Positions 1-12,700 of a stretch of 64,000 bases of DNA are shown here, piece after piece. This stretch comes from Euptelea pleiosperma (Eukaryota; Streptophyta; Magnoliopsida; Ranunculales; Eupteleaceae): the NCBI GenBank assembly GCA_035048495.1, contig CM068547.1, positions 27,287,913 through 27,351,912 on the forward strand, given 5' to 3'. Below the pieces are notes generated by a model. The model saw nothing but the letters and a program-made list of their open reading frames with translations, had not been told where the DNA came from and did not search any database. The stretch's first letter is position 1, and each line of letters begins with the position of its first letter. Both the position numbers and the translations under genes were made by a program.

Positions 1-20
1 AGCCTTTTTAAACCCCTCCT

Positions 21-159
21 GCTCTGATACCATGTTGGACAACCACTTTGCTCTAAAAGCTTAAGCTGTTAGAGGGAGGTGTAACTATGTATATCAATGG
101 GTCCACACGTCTAACAGAGGCAGAGTGTTGGCCACACATAGTTACGCCTTCGTCTAACA
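21..159 (-). mobile_element. TRIM-type LTR with primer binding site (partial element)
   Basis: On the minus strand a 127-bp unit (159 down to 33) begins TGTTAGAC and ends GTCCAACA, which are inverted-repeat LTR termini. It is followed directly by TGGTATCAGAGC (32-21), the complement of the initiator tRNA-Met 3' end. This is the layout of a 5' LTR plus primer binding site. The very short LTR points to a terminal-repeat retrotransposon in miniature (TRIM). The rest of the element lies before base 1, so the second LTR and target duplication cannot be checked. It sits in the intron downstream of the exon ending at 538. Confidence 0.6.
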
Positions 160-537
160 TCAGTTACTACGTGTAAAGCCATATTTTTTTCTATACTTAT
201 CTGAATTTTCGCACTAATAGGAAAGAATTACTACGGTTCAATGGTGGAGATTCTTCAATTGAATAGGATTTTCTTTGAACTACATTAAAGTTTTATTCAA
301 TAAATGCAAAAGCATAGAAGTTTATCATTTGAGTTTGCACTAGAAAAGATGTGCCAAAAGAATTTTAAAAATAGGAACTCTTTTATTATACTCGTACAAG
401 AAACTGTACATGTATTACTTCAACTAGAATTATACAATAACATGCAGAAACATGGATACTTTTTAATAAGATTTCTAATTTGTACAGAGTCCTGAGTTCT
501 GACAATAACGAAGTAAAAAACTTAAGGTGTAACTTAC
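160..537. other. Intron stretch, no gene seen
   Basis: This is AT-rich intron of the minus-strand host gene. It begins with a clean GTAAGT donor at 537-532. The last exon expected for the protein family, a short tail ending the C-terminus, is not found here and should lie before base 1. Confidence 0.6.
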
Positions 538-777
538 GATGTTTGAGAGAGATGTAGCATTCCACAGCGCATAAACACGAGCAAGTGAAGCTCTTCTAAG
601 CCCTTGACTGAAAATAGCGTTCAAACCCGCAGGGAAAGGAGAAAGTAAGGATAGAGGAAGAATTAGCAAGAAAGCGAGAAAAGCCCCAAGAGAAATCCAG
701 TAGAACTGAAGCAATGCAAGTAGGGTGATGGCAAGATCTCCCAAGAGCATGATAAGGATCAGGAACTGTAGGGTGTC
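538..777 (-). CDS. Host gene exon with multiple membrane helices
   Basis: This 80-codon phase-0 exon encodes [20 protein letters not shown], further hydrophobic runs and [19 protein letters not shown], then [14 protein letters not shown] before a GTAAGT donor. Two to three membrane helices are visible. The final exon is outside the window. Confidence 0.94.
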
Positions 778-3700
778 CTGAAACAAATAGGCATCCAGAT
801 ATTAAATGATGATAGGAAAATCTTGCTCACCAAGCTTATTATGTAGAAGCGACGTGTAATATCATCTGATTACCTGAAGGCCAACTGGCCTGGTGTTGTG
901 CAATAAAACAGAAAATGGGAAGAGGAAGTCCCTTTTATAATCCAAGGATTTTAACGTAGCATCATTTATAACTCCTCCATTCCTTCCTCCAGATATCTTT
1001 TTACGAGACAATGCATGGCTGTTGTATGACAGACTTTGTTGCAACTGCTTAATGCTCTTACGTGCAACTGTGGCACTTTTCCTGGGATATCATGTCAATA
1101 GAATAAATAATTATTCCTATTAATCTCTCCAAACAATGCAGAGAATATGCAGGAGATATAAAATAAGATGGTTTAGTTACCTATAGAACTTAAATACAGA
1201 TACAAGTTGTTAGACATGCTGACTGCAAGAAACCTGATACAACTACAAGTCTGTAAACCTTTATCTGCTGATACTAAAAGACGTATCATTACATAACTAT
1301 CAAGTATGTTTACTTTATCTGATTATCTTTGAAGATCTATTATTACATAAATACCAGTTCATATATGTCTAAAATATGAAAAATTGTCTCTAGATAGAGA
1401 GAAAAGCTAAGGAAAGTGTTTTTGTGTCCATGATGGCCATAAAACTTTTCTTTCCTTCACGCTATACCTTACATGTCCACCTAGGAGTCAGTCAAACCCA
1501 TTGAATCAGTAAGCACCTCTTGAATGGAGATAACCCCAAAGTTGTTAGATAATCTTAAGATTCCTAACCACCCAATGTATTAAATTTTCTTTTCCTTTCT
1601 TTTTTCTTTTTCTTAAAGACTGTTAAACAACTTTTTTCCCTTTCTTCTATTGCAGTCCTCTGAGTACTTTTGCTCTTGAATGGACAGTTAACATAGCCAA
1701 TCTCTATGACTTTTTGGGATATGGTCATCCAAGGGGTGGCCCACTGATTCATCACTCACAATTGATGATAGCTGCATAAGGGAGCCAAATATAGGGTTTG
1801 GTATCAAGGCCACAGCTTTTGTATCTTTCAAGGAACCAAAAATCTAGCCCCTGCATAACTATTATTCCAAAATGGAAAAACACAAAAACATTAATATACT
1901 AAGAATTGTCCCGATAGATGTTGCTTGTGAGTTGTGACTGAGACTCATGTCTAACACTTAATTTTTTTAAAAGTCTCTACAGAAACAGATGCTACATGAA
2001 CTGTATGGACTATAAATAGTTGATTTTCTATAAAGAGTTCGTCAAAAGCTACACTCATTTCTTGCACCCGGTGGTGGGGCCTGCATAGAGATCATGTTGG
2101 GTAATCCAACTTTACTGTGAGTTCATACCATGGAGGCCATCCTCACAAAAGCTCACTCCATTCCAGTATTCCTAACCTCAAAACAAGTTAACTTGAAGTT
2201 GAAAAATCCAGACCGTCCAATTAAACCGTTACTTTAGACAACTTTTAATATTGTTAGAGATGTTGGAACGGACTGATTTTTAGTGATTATGCTCATCAGG
2301 TCAAGGACAACTTAATGTATAGTTGGATAGTCCAACATGATCTCTATGTAAGCCCCATCATCGGGTGTAAGAAATGGGTGTATCTCTAGATGGACTATCT
2401 ATAATACATCTCAAGTGTGCAATTGAAAGTTACCTTGGATGTTCATTGTTACTAGCATCCAATGAATAAGACTGGCGCATGTGGTGGAAAGAATAATCAC
2501 CGACTGCTACCAAGATACCTAACTGGTAGTAACCCGAAGCTGTGGCCTGGAACCAACCTAGCTCGATTCTAACCCCATGGAACTCAAGTTGGGTGTTTCC
2601 GTGACTATCGATCCAATTAAGAACAGGAACTAATGCACTGCGAATGCATCCTTTCCTCACTGTCCTCAACTGAGCATTCAAACCCGCAACCAAGCGATTC
2701 CAGATTGTTGAAGGGACATGCTGACAAAAAGATAGCATTTTTCTTGATGTGAGATATGAATATTGCAATTGATCATTACTATGCCTATTCAAGACATCAC
2801 ACGCAAGACGAATACCTGGCCAAGCAGATTGGTCAGCAACATGTCACTGTGGAGATTGTAAGGTGACACATAGCTTCCATCCCCACCAAAGATGATGGAC
2901 ATGGGGAATCTCTGTTGTATACTGGAGGCTACATCTAATCGTTTCTCATCACCACCAAGGAAGAAATCAATGTACGCAACCATTAGGTCTGCTGTCGCTC
3001 CAACCTGGCATTGTTGCCACAATAATGAGGACATTGTGAGAAAGGAAGATGTTAACTTCCAAAAACTCAAGGGCTGTCTTATTTTAGGAAGGAATATTCA
3101 CGTAAGGATGGGAGGACAGACCATAGTCATGCAGGAGAGAGAGAAGAAGGTGTGTGTGTGCGTGTGTGTGTGATGTTCCCAAAGGTCCCATAAGATGATC
3201 ATAAACATCTGAATTATGCCTTCTTTTGGCCATCGGGAGCAAAATCACAAAAGGTCCAGAAAACTCCTATAGATCAGATGGATGCAATCATCAGATGAAG
3301 TAAGAGATCTCCTAGGTGGGATCCATCGTTCACAGGGTCCCAAGCACTTCAAATGCCATATCCAGGGCACAAGCAGGGAGGATGGTTTCTTCTCTGTCCT
3401 GACTTGAGTATTCCTCACCAGTGAATGATCTTCATGGTAACTGGCTTTCGACAATTAAAATGTCCCCTCTCAATAGTTAAACATACTGTGACACTAGATC
3501 TAAATCTAAGTAAACGGAACAAAACACTAAAAGAAAATGAACCTGTTCACAGAGTAAAAGATGATAACAAGGGCATGATAGCCAAACCTTCATCCCTTTG
3601 TAAAGAGCTCTTGATCTGCATGAGCGGAGGCATGAATGATCATACTCTGACTTGACATATTCCTGAAGGCGATGAATCTTATTTCTTCGGCGCCACTGTT

Positions 3701-6700
3701 TCCAAGACCAGGCACAAGGATAAGCAAGAACTGAGAGTATGCTGTTCACTGATCCTTCCCACCACTCATATGCAGCAACAGAGTTGATCTCATCAATGAA
3801 TCTGTTGAAAGCATCTTCATACCTGCCGTGGAATTAGCACACAACAAGTTTACGGTATGATGTATGAAGGGAAATAGTTGTATACCACCATTATATTATT
3901 ATCAAAAATCCCTATCGATTTGGATTCACTAAATAAATTTCTTCACTAAAATCAGCCTGATTGGATTATCCTAGCAATTTCAACTGTTTCCCTTCAAATG
4001 ATAAAAGCATTGGTATGGTTAGCGTAATCTTCCAGGGTAGAGATCTTCCAGGGAACACCCAGTGTTTAAATGGCTCAGTTCTGTCTAGATGTGCTCAACA
4101 TGTATGACAGAGTTTATTTAATTGAAGACCCTTATTAAGTAGAAGTGCTGTCTTACACAATCCCAATAATTGCATCAGGTGGAGAGTAAGGAAGATGCCA
4201 GGGTTCTCTGAAGGTATTTGGACCCATAAAGTACATTCTGTGCACATGGCTTTGAGTTTCTTCTGCTCTGCTGGTACCCCGAACCTAGATTAAGTAACCA
4301 TCATGAAGAAGAGTGTCTCAAAACATAATACCATCAGGATACTACAATACTCTAGAAAAGTAGAAAGTTGAGCTTCTAAACCCATACGATGAAAAGATCA
4401 CTGGTATGAAATGTATAAAGTACCTCTGCTAGGGACAGGAGATAGGGGAAATGGTGGCGACTGTGGTGTTCAATAGAATTAGCAGCACGAAAAGCATAAT
4501 CTGATCCAACCAATTTAATTCTTAAAGTACTTAATAAAAGAGCTAGGACCACTATAATGAATGATAGGAGAAGTGCAAAAGGCCATGGCCCTCCGAATGT
4601 ATATATCAGCTCCTCAAGAGGTGTATAGCAATTTGGCATCCTATACTGATCAGATATACATTTATATGGACAAGAAGGCTGAGTGACTCCTCCTGCAGTC
4701 AAAAGTCAGCATATTCATGAGGAAAGATACGAAGAAAAGGACATCCAGAGAGAGAGAGAGAGAGAGAGAGGCATAAGTGAATGGACATCCATCTGGATTA
4801 CCTCGTACATATATGAAATCTGCACGTTTCGGAAGCAACTCTAGAGGGCAAGCAGTGCAAAGAAGTGCATCAGAGCCATCAACATCATTGTATGTTCCAA
4901 CAGGGCATTCCTGAAATATATTTCAGACCATGAAAGACATTCAGTAGGAATGTTCCAACATACAGATGAGACTGATAATTTAAACTCCAAACAACAAAGA
5001 ACAAAACAGCCTTAATTTATATATGAAACTAAGAACTAGAAATAAACATGGTTTTAAATTCTTGGTCTTGATGTACATCTTAGGCAGTAGAAAACTGAGA
5101 CATCTCACCCAAGAAGATACGATACAAACCAAGACAATAGAAACCAAACGAACTGAGACAAACACCCAATGAATCGTTCCAATCACCCTAAGACTGAGCC
5201 GTCTCAGCCGAGACATTCTGAGACAGAACGATACTTTGGTAATGAATGCCACTGCGATTATTGTATTCTCTATACATGTGTGCATGTATTATTTATGTAT
5301 TGTAAGTACATAAGTGTACACACACATGTATATATGTTAAATGAATAGCTCAACACCAGCATTATTTCTATCAATACCCATCAGTCTGGTAAACTAATAC
5401 TTATCCCTACATCCGAATGGACAGAACTTCTCAAAATAAAAATAAATAGGAAAATTTAGATAACCTGAGTTCAAAAAAAAAGTTGCATGATTAACAGGTT
5501 GTAGTACACTTGTATCTCCACTTTACTATCAATGTCTTTTATTCCATGTGCACACTAGAGAGTGCATTCCCTATCTTCGTATAAGCACTTCCAAATTATT
5601 TCTACCCTTTCACGTCCAAATTCTAAGTAAATATTTTTTTCATTCTTGTTGTTGCATCAATGACAATGCGCATGATAAATTTCTTGAATTTATTTAACTT
5701 CAAATCAGATGAGATATTTGGGGCATTTCTTGTCCATCAATCATAACTGATGCCTAGTCTCATCATAGGGATTATTACGGTTGGAGAGATCAGTGATGAC
5801 GTGAATTGTAGAATTAGTGCTAGATGGCTAAAGTGGGACGTGCTTCTGGAGTATTATGTGATTGACGTGTACCTATCAAGCTAACGAGAAAATTCTACAA
5901 GACAACTGTAAGACCAACTATGCTTTATAGAGCTAAATGTTGGGCAATTAAGAAACAACATGTTTGTTAGAGAATATATGTCATAATAAATTGTGTGAGA
6001 TACACCATATCATTATTGGTGTATCTTATCACAAGATTAGGATAATATAATAGGATTAGATTTGATTGAGAGATTATAGGAGTCCAATCCTATTGGACTC
6101 TTGTAATGCTCTATATAAGAGCTTTGATTAGGTCTGTGTAATTATCAAAAGCTACTCAATAAACTTAACTTTCTACATGGTATCAAAGCGGGTCATCCGA
6201 CATGTGCTCTACTGATTTCCTTTTGGCCCATCACTCTTCCGACGGGCGGCATCTTTGTTGCCCGTCAGGCCTGATTTTTTTTTTTAAGTTTCACTCACTG
6301 TTGTTGTCATTGCCCGAACCGCAAGCTACCATTCCTCATTACTTCATCAAGGTGTCAATATCTTGAGCCCTAATTTCCTTGCGAACTGCATCGGGTTCCT
6401 TTTTGGGGTCACCATCAGAAGCTCCCTCGTAAGATCCAATGGCGTACATCCCCTATCATCCTCGACCTCCAAATCTGTGCCAAGATTAATCAAGTAATCA
6501 ACACCCGAGCTCAATCAATGTTGTAACTCTGGTGGCTCACCTCAGATCGGAGGGCTTTGAGCACTACCGTTGTCACCGCCTCCTCTACTAATGCCGTTAA
6601 TGCCATCGCCGTCAGCGTCGTTACAGCCGTAAACTATCTCCGGCACCCTGTTCTCGGTTTTTGAAAACCCAAACATCGAGTGCCGCTTCCAATGATGTCT

Positions 6701-9700
6701 CCGTTACCATGAGGCTCCATCTCTAACCACCTCCTTCATGGGTTTTGGAAACCGTCCAAACCATATTTCCATGTTGGTTCGGATGAAAAATAAATGTTGA
6801 AAAAAAAAAAAAAGATTTACTTGTGGACTTTTACAGCCCAAGCTTGTGTGAGGTCCAGGAGAGGCCCACACCCTTCATTGCTTGTGGACTCATCATAGAG
6901 CCCAAGCCTGTGAGGCAAATAGATGCCCACACATTTTTGGCCCAATGAGGCCTTTTATTCGGATTAAAATCCGACAGGTTCCGGTTTAACCTAAACCGAA
7001 GATTTCTCTAGGACAAGATCCGTGTTATCAGATACGTAGAAATACGTATATATCTTGTATAGGGATATTTCTGTAAATACCTCTTATGAGGGGTATACTT
7101 GTCCTTTTTATGTAACCCTTTATATAAATAAAATTTATGGAGTCATTGTGAATTAAGCACAATTGACATCCTTTCGTCTCTCTTCTCTCTTCTCCCTTCT
7201 CTCTTTTCTCTTCTCCAAACCTAACCCTAACCCTAATTCTTCAATTCAACTTGGTATCAAAGCCTACTATCACCATCTACAGCCAGAGCACAACCAGAGG
7301 AGAGCAAAGAGCAACCTAACGTCTGCTGACGGTTATTCCGCCGAATCCTTCACCATTTGATAGAAGGTGTGATTTTTCCTCTTTTTTGGTAATTTTTTGA
7401 GAATTTTCCGAGATCTTTTTGAATGAGATTCAACCCCTCTTCTTCGTAAAATCGTTTCTTTGCTCGAAATTGACTCCCTACATATCTAGGAACACATTGG
7501 TATCAACCATGTGTGATTTGATGAAGAATTGAAGGTGCCTCTATAGTCAAGGCGTGGGCCTCAGGCGCAAAGCACACCTAAAGCGCCTTTAGAAGGGTCA
7601 AGGCGATGAGCGTTTAGTAAGGTGCGCGCCTTATGCTCAAGGCGCGCACCTCAAACCAGGCTCCAGGCGCATCAGGCGCGTGCCTCACTAAAATACATAT
7701 TATTGTGTAAAATATTTGTTCTTTGGCCTATTATATTTAACATCGGTATGATAGGAGAGATACAATTGAACCTATCTCATTGAAAGACATTGATGAAAGC
7801 AATGAATGATTACTTGGGGAGATGGAAACAGAAGGTGGAGTAGCAGAAAATGAATTGGTGTTTGAGGATGATAGCTTGACATGAAGTGTTGTTGCGAGAG
7901 CTGCTGGAGTTGGTGAATCAACATCAAATACTAGATCACAATCAAGGTCAAGAGTAAGAGCAAGGGATTCAATAAGGGAGTCGGAAGAGGAAGAGGCCAA
8001 TTCGAAGGAGATAGAAGAAGAAGAATATATTGAGGAAGCTAACACATCTGATGATGATGGGATGAAGCTAATGATTATATTTTAAATGATGGCGATGTTA
8101 ACTAGAACTAATTGTGGGCTATTTGAAATTTTGCACATTTGCTATCTTTTATGTTTTAAGGCTTTTTGATTACTTGTTTTGTATTTAGATAATGACAATG
8201 TTAACTAAAACTACTTTTGGGTTACTTGAGATTTTCGACATTTGCTATCTTTTATATTTTATGGCCTAATGATTACTTATTTTGTTATTTTACGATGTCA
8301 TTTTTCTTTATTTTTTTATATTTCTTATATTTATTATAATTTTAATATTGCACCTCGCTTCAATCAGGCTCGTGTCTTGCCTTTCGCCTTTAACTACCTC
8401 GGAAGGTGCTGTGAGGATTTCTCTCCTCTAAAATTACTGCCAGCCCTTATAGTGCGAATTTTTGTCTTGATGAAATCCTTCCAGCTGTTTATGCTTCTTC
8501 CTATTGCTATTAGCTTATGATATATGATCATATAGTGGTTCATCTTGCTGTATATTGCCTTCTTGCTGTTTTGTGAGTGTTGATTCCACTATTTCGAGGC
8601 TCCACGGGGTGTCAATGGCTACTTCGTTTAGTTTTTTGGGTATGATCAGGCTATATTATTGTGCCCTTGGAGGTTCTTACGGATTTGTTCTTATGATCTG
8701 TTGCTATTGAGTGTTCTACTTAATCTCCGTATCTCCGTTCTTGCCTATTGAGTTGTTTTTTGGCACCCCATCGACTTGCCTTGCCCAGAGTTCTTCATGG
8801 CAGATCCTCCACTTCCTGTGGTTACTCCACCCTCCTTGGCTTCTCCTTCAGGGTCAAAAGTGTGCACCGACATTCCCTCCACTGGTATTGGAGGCCCGAT
8901 GGTGCATCACTTGGCTTATGAGAACCCCAGTTTACAGATCACCTCCGTGAAGTTAGATGGCAACAACTACTTGCGCTGGGCTAAGGCAGCAAGGTTGTTT
9001 ATTGGCGGCCGTGGGAAGCTCAGTCACACTACGGGGGATACAGTTGAGCCTCCCAAGACCAATCCCTCTTATCGACAGTAGCAGACAGATGATCTTACTG
9101 TCATGTCCTAGTTCCTCAACTCTATGGAGCCTAATATCAGCGAGAGTTTCTCATTTATGCACACAGTGCAAGAGGTCTGGGAGATCACTGAGAAGACCTA
9201 CTCACAGCAGCAAAACACTGGACAAGCATTTCAGCTGCAACAAACTATCTCCCACTTCCAATAGGGGGAGAAGTCTCTCTCTCAGTACTATACTGCACTT
9301 CATACCTTGTGGCAGGAGCTTGATCATTATTACTCCTATCAGCCTGTCAATCCCACAGAGATTGCCCCCTTTCGTCGATATATAGAGAAGGGCCGGATCT
9401 TTGATTTTCTTGCTGGACTCAATCCTTCTTATGAGCTGGCTCGTGTTCAGATCTTAAGTAGCAGGGTGGATCTTCCCTCTCTCAGTGAGGTGTACGCCTA
9501 TCTTCAGAGTGAGCATCTCCTTCCAGAGCGATCAGCGCTAGCTGCCTCTCCTATTTATCAGCCTCACCAGCCACAGCAGCCTTAGAAAGGCTCATCTTAT
9601 TAGACTCTTCTCTCAGCTCCATCCTATGCTCCTACTGGACATTCTTCTGGGAAGTCCTTGACTAAAGAGAGGCCCAAAAGTGATTTCTGTGGCAAGTTAG

Positions 9701-12700
9701 GGCAAGTGCGTGCAAAATGTTGGAAGCTACATGCGCCCTAGCCAGCCAGCCTCCTCCAGTGCTCATACAGCCAGTATAGATCCTTCTGCTCCTTCCCTAG
9801 GACAGTCTCTGGCGAGTCCTCTTGCTTCAGCTCCTCCAAGTGGTTTTTCAGCCACAGAGTATGCGGCCTTCGACCATTGCTTCAACAGCTCGATGGTCCT
9901 TCTGCCACATCATCCACCTCTTTTGCCCAATCAGGTAACACTAGACCTATCCATCATGTGTCTCTCACATCATCCAGCCCCACTTGGATCATTGATTCAA
10001 GGGCTTCGGAACACATTGTTATCAGATACGTAGAAATACGTATTTTTCATGTATAGGGGTAGTTCTGTAAATACCTCTTATGAGGGGTATACTTGTCTTT
10101 TTTTATGAGACCCTTTCTATAAATAAGATTTATGGGGTCATTGTGAAGTAATCACAATAGACATCCTTTTTCTCTTTCTTCTCTACTCTCTATTCTCTGT
10201 TCTCCAAACCTAACCCTAACCTTAATTCCTCAAATTCAACTTGGTATCAGAGCCATCCGCCGCCGAGGCTTGCCGGAGCACACTTGGGGACAAACCAGGG
10301 ACAATCTGACGTCTGCTGACGTCATCTGACCGTACAGCTGACGTCATCAACCATGTGAACACGGAAATCGAGGTTGGCTGAAAACCTCACCACTTGATAG
10401 AGGATTTTTTTCCCTGTTTTTCTACCATTTTTTTGGAATTTTTTGGATCCATTTGGGATAGTTTCTGATCATTCTCTTGAGTTTTTTCGAAAACATCAGT
10501 TTGTGAACCAGTCGATTTTTGGGGACCTAAATGCCTTTTTTAGGGGGATTTCTTGCGTCGATCTAGTCCCCCCCAACCTAACGAACATGTGCATACCCTA
10601 TTCGAAGGGTTTCATCGCCATTCGAGGGCTGTAGGAGGTTTTTTCCCCCTACTACTTACCGCCGGTAACTTTTTTAGCCTTTTTAGGCTTTCGGCTAGAC
10701 CTCAATCCTCCCTCTTTCGATCTCAGATCTTGCCTTAAGGTTTTCTAGTGGCTCAAGGATGTTCTTGATCATCCATAAGGTCCTATTTGCTGCCATTAGT
10801 CCTTCTATGATGCTTATTTGAGGTCTTTTTTGGTGTTGTTTCATCACCAACACCACTCACGGGTATTATTTCCCTTTGGATTACCTTCTTTTTTGATATT
10901 AGAGTTCTTTGGGGGATATCCTTGGTCTGTTTGTTCTTTGAGGCTTCATCAGATGGGTTTATGTCCTTTGGTGTGGTTGTTTATGCCCTTTCTGGCCATC
11001 TATTGAACTTCGGGTGGTGTTAGTGTTCTTTTTTTTGGCTAGTTCCTCATGGCAAATCCTTCACCACCTCCCGTGGTTCCTCAACTTCCCTTGGCTTCTC
11101 CATCCGGGTCAGACGTGAGCACAGAAGTTCCCTCCAGTGGAGTTGGAGGCCCTATAGTGCAACACTTAGCCTATGAGAACCCGAGTTTGTAGATCACCTC
11201 AGTGAAGTTAGATGGCAAGAACTACTTACGCTGGGCTCAGGCTGCACGGTTGTTCATTGGGGGCCGTGGGAAACTTGGCCACATTACAGGAGATATGGTT
11301 GAACCTCCCAGATCTGATCCCTCTTATCGACAGTGGCAGACAGATGATCTCACTGTCATGTCATGGCTCCTCAACTCTATGGAGCCTGAGATCAGTGAGA
11401 GTTTCTTATTCATGCGCACAGCGCAAGAGATTTGGGAGATTACTGAGAAGACCTATTCGCAACAGCGGAACGACGGACGAGCATTTCAGCTGAGACAAAC
11501 TATCTCCCACTTCCGGCAAGGGGAGAAGTCTCTTTCTCAATACTATACTACTCTTCGTACCTTGTGGCAGGAGCTTGATCATTATTACTCCTATCAGCCT
11601 CTCAACCCCACAGAGATTGCCCCCTTTCGTCGATATATAGAGAAGGGCCGGATCTTTGATTTTCTTGCTGGCCTCAACCCTTCTTATGAGCTGGCTCGTG
11701 TTCAGATCTTGAGTAGCAAGGTGGATCTTCCCTCTCTCAGTGAGGTGTACGCCTATCTTCAGAGTGAAGAGAGTAGGCGGATCTCTCTTCAGAGTGAGCA
11801 TCTCCTTCCAGAGAGATCAGCGCTAGCTGCCTCTCCTGCTTATCAGCCTCAGCAGTCACAGCAGCCTCAGAGAGGCTCATCTTATCAGACTCCTGTCTCA
11901 GCTCCATCCTATGCTCCTACCAGACCTTCTTCTGGGAAGTCCTTGACTCGAGATAGGCCCAAGTGCGATTTCTATGGCAAGTTAGGGCATGTGCGTGCCA
12001 AATGTTGGAAGTTACATGGTCGCCCTAGCCAGCCAGGGTCTTCTGGTGCTCATACTGCCAATGTGGATACTTCGGGTCCAGCTCCTCCTGGACAGTCTCT
12101 GACTCTCTCTCCGACTGGTGGTATCTCAGCCACAGAGCTTGCAGGCCTTCGACGATTGCTTCAGCAGCTGGATGGTCCTTCTGCCACATCGTCCACCTCC
12201 TTTGCCCAGTCAGGTAACCCTAGACCTGCTCATCATGTGTCTCTTCCATCATCCAGTCCTATTTGGATCATTGATTCTGGGGCTTCAGAACACATGACGG
12301 GCATGTCTTCCTTATTTTCCAGTTATACTATCTGTTCTGGCCGTGATAAGGTGAAGACAGCTGATGGCACCTTATCTTCTATGTCTGGGAAAGGGAATAT
12401 CCTTCCCTCTCCCCAATTGCTTCTTTCATCTGTTTTGCATGTTCTCAGATTTACTTCTAACCTACTTTCTGTTAGTGCTTTGACTAAATCTCTAAACTGC
12501 AGTGTCACTTTTTCCCCCACTTCTTGTATCTTTCAGGACCTAGAGATGAGGAGGACGATTGGCACTGGACATGAAGCTAATGGCCTCTACCTTCTGGATG
12601 GACACCTTCCTGAGCCCACAGCACTACAGTCTTCTGCGAGTAGTAGTAGTAGTAGGATACATGTTGTTTTGAACTGGCATGCTCGTCTGGGGCATGTTTC

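Noticed and set aside
7559..7690. Clustered AGGCGCGCC-type motifs that looked like a tandem array
   Set aside because: They are subterminal repeats of the hAT fragment, irregular in spacing, not a true array.
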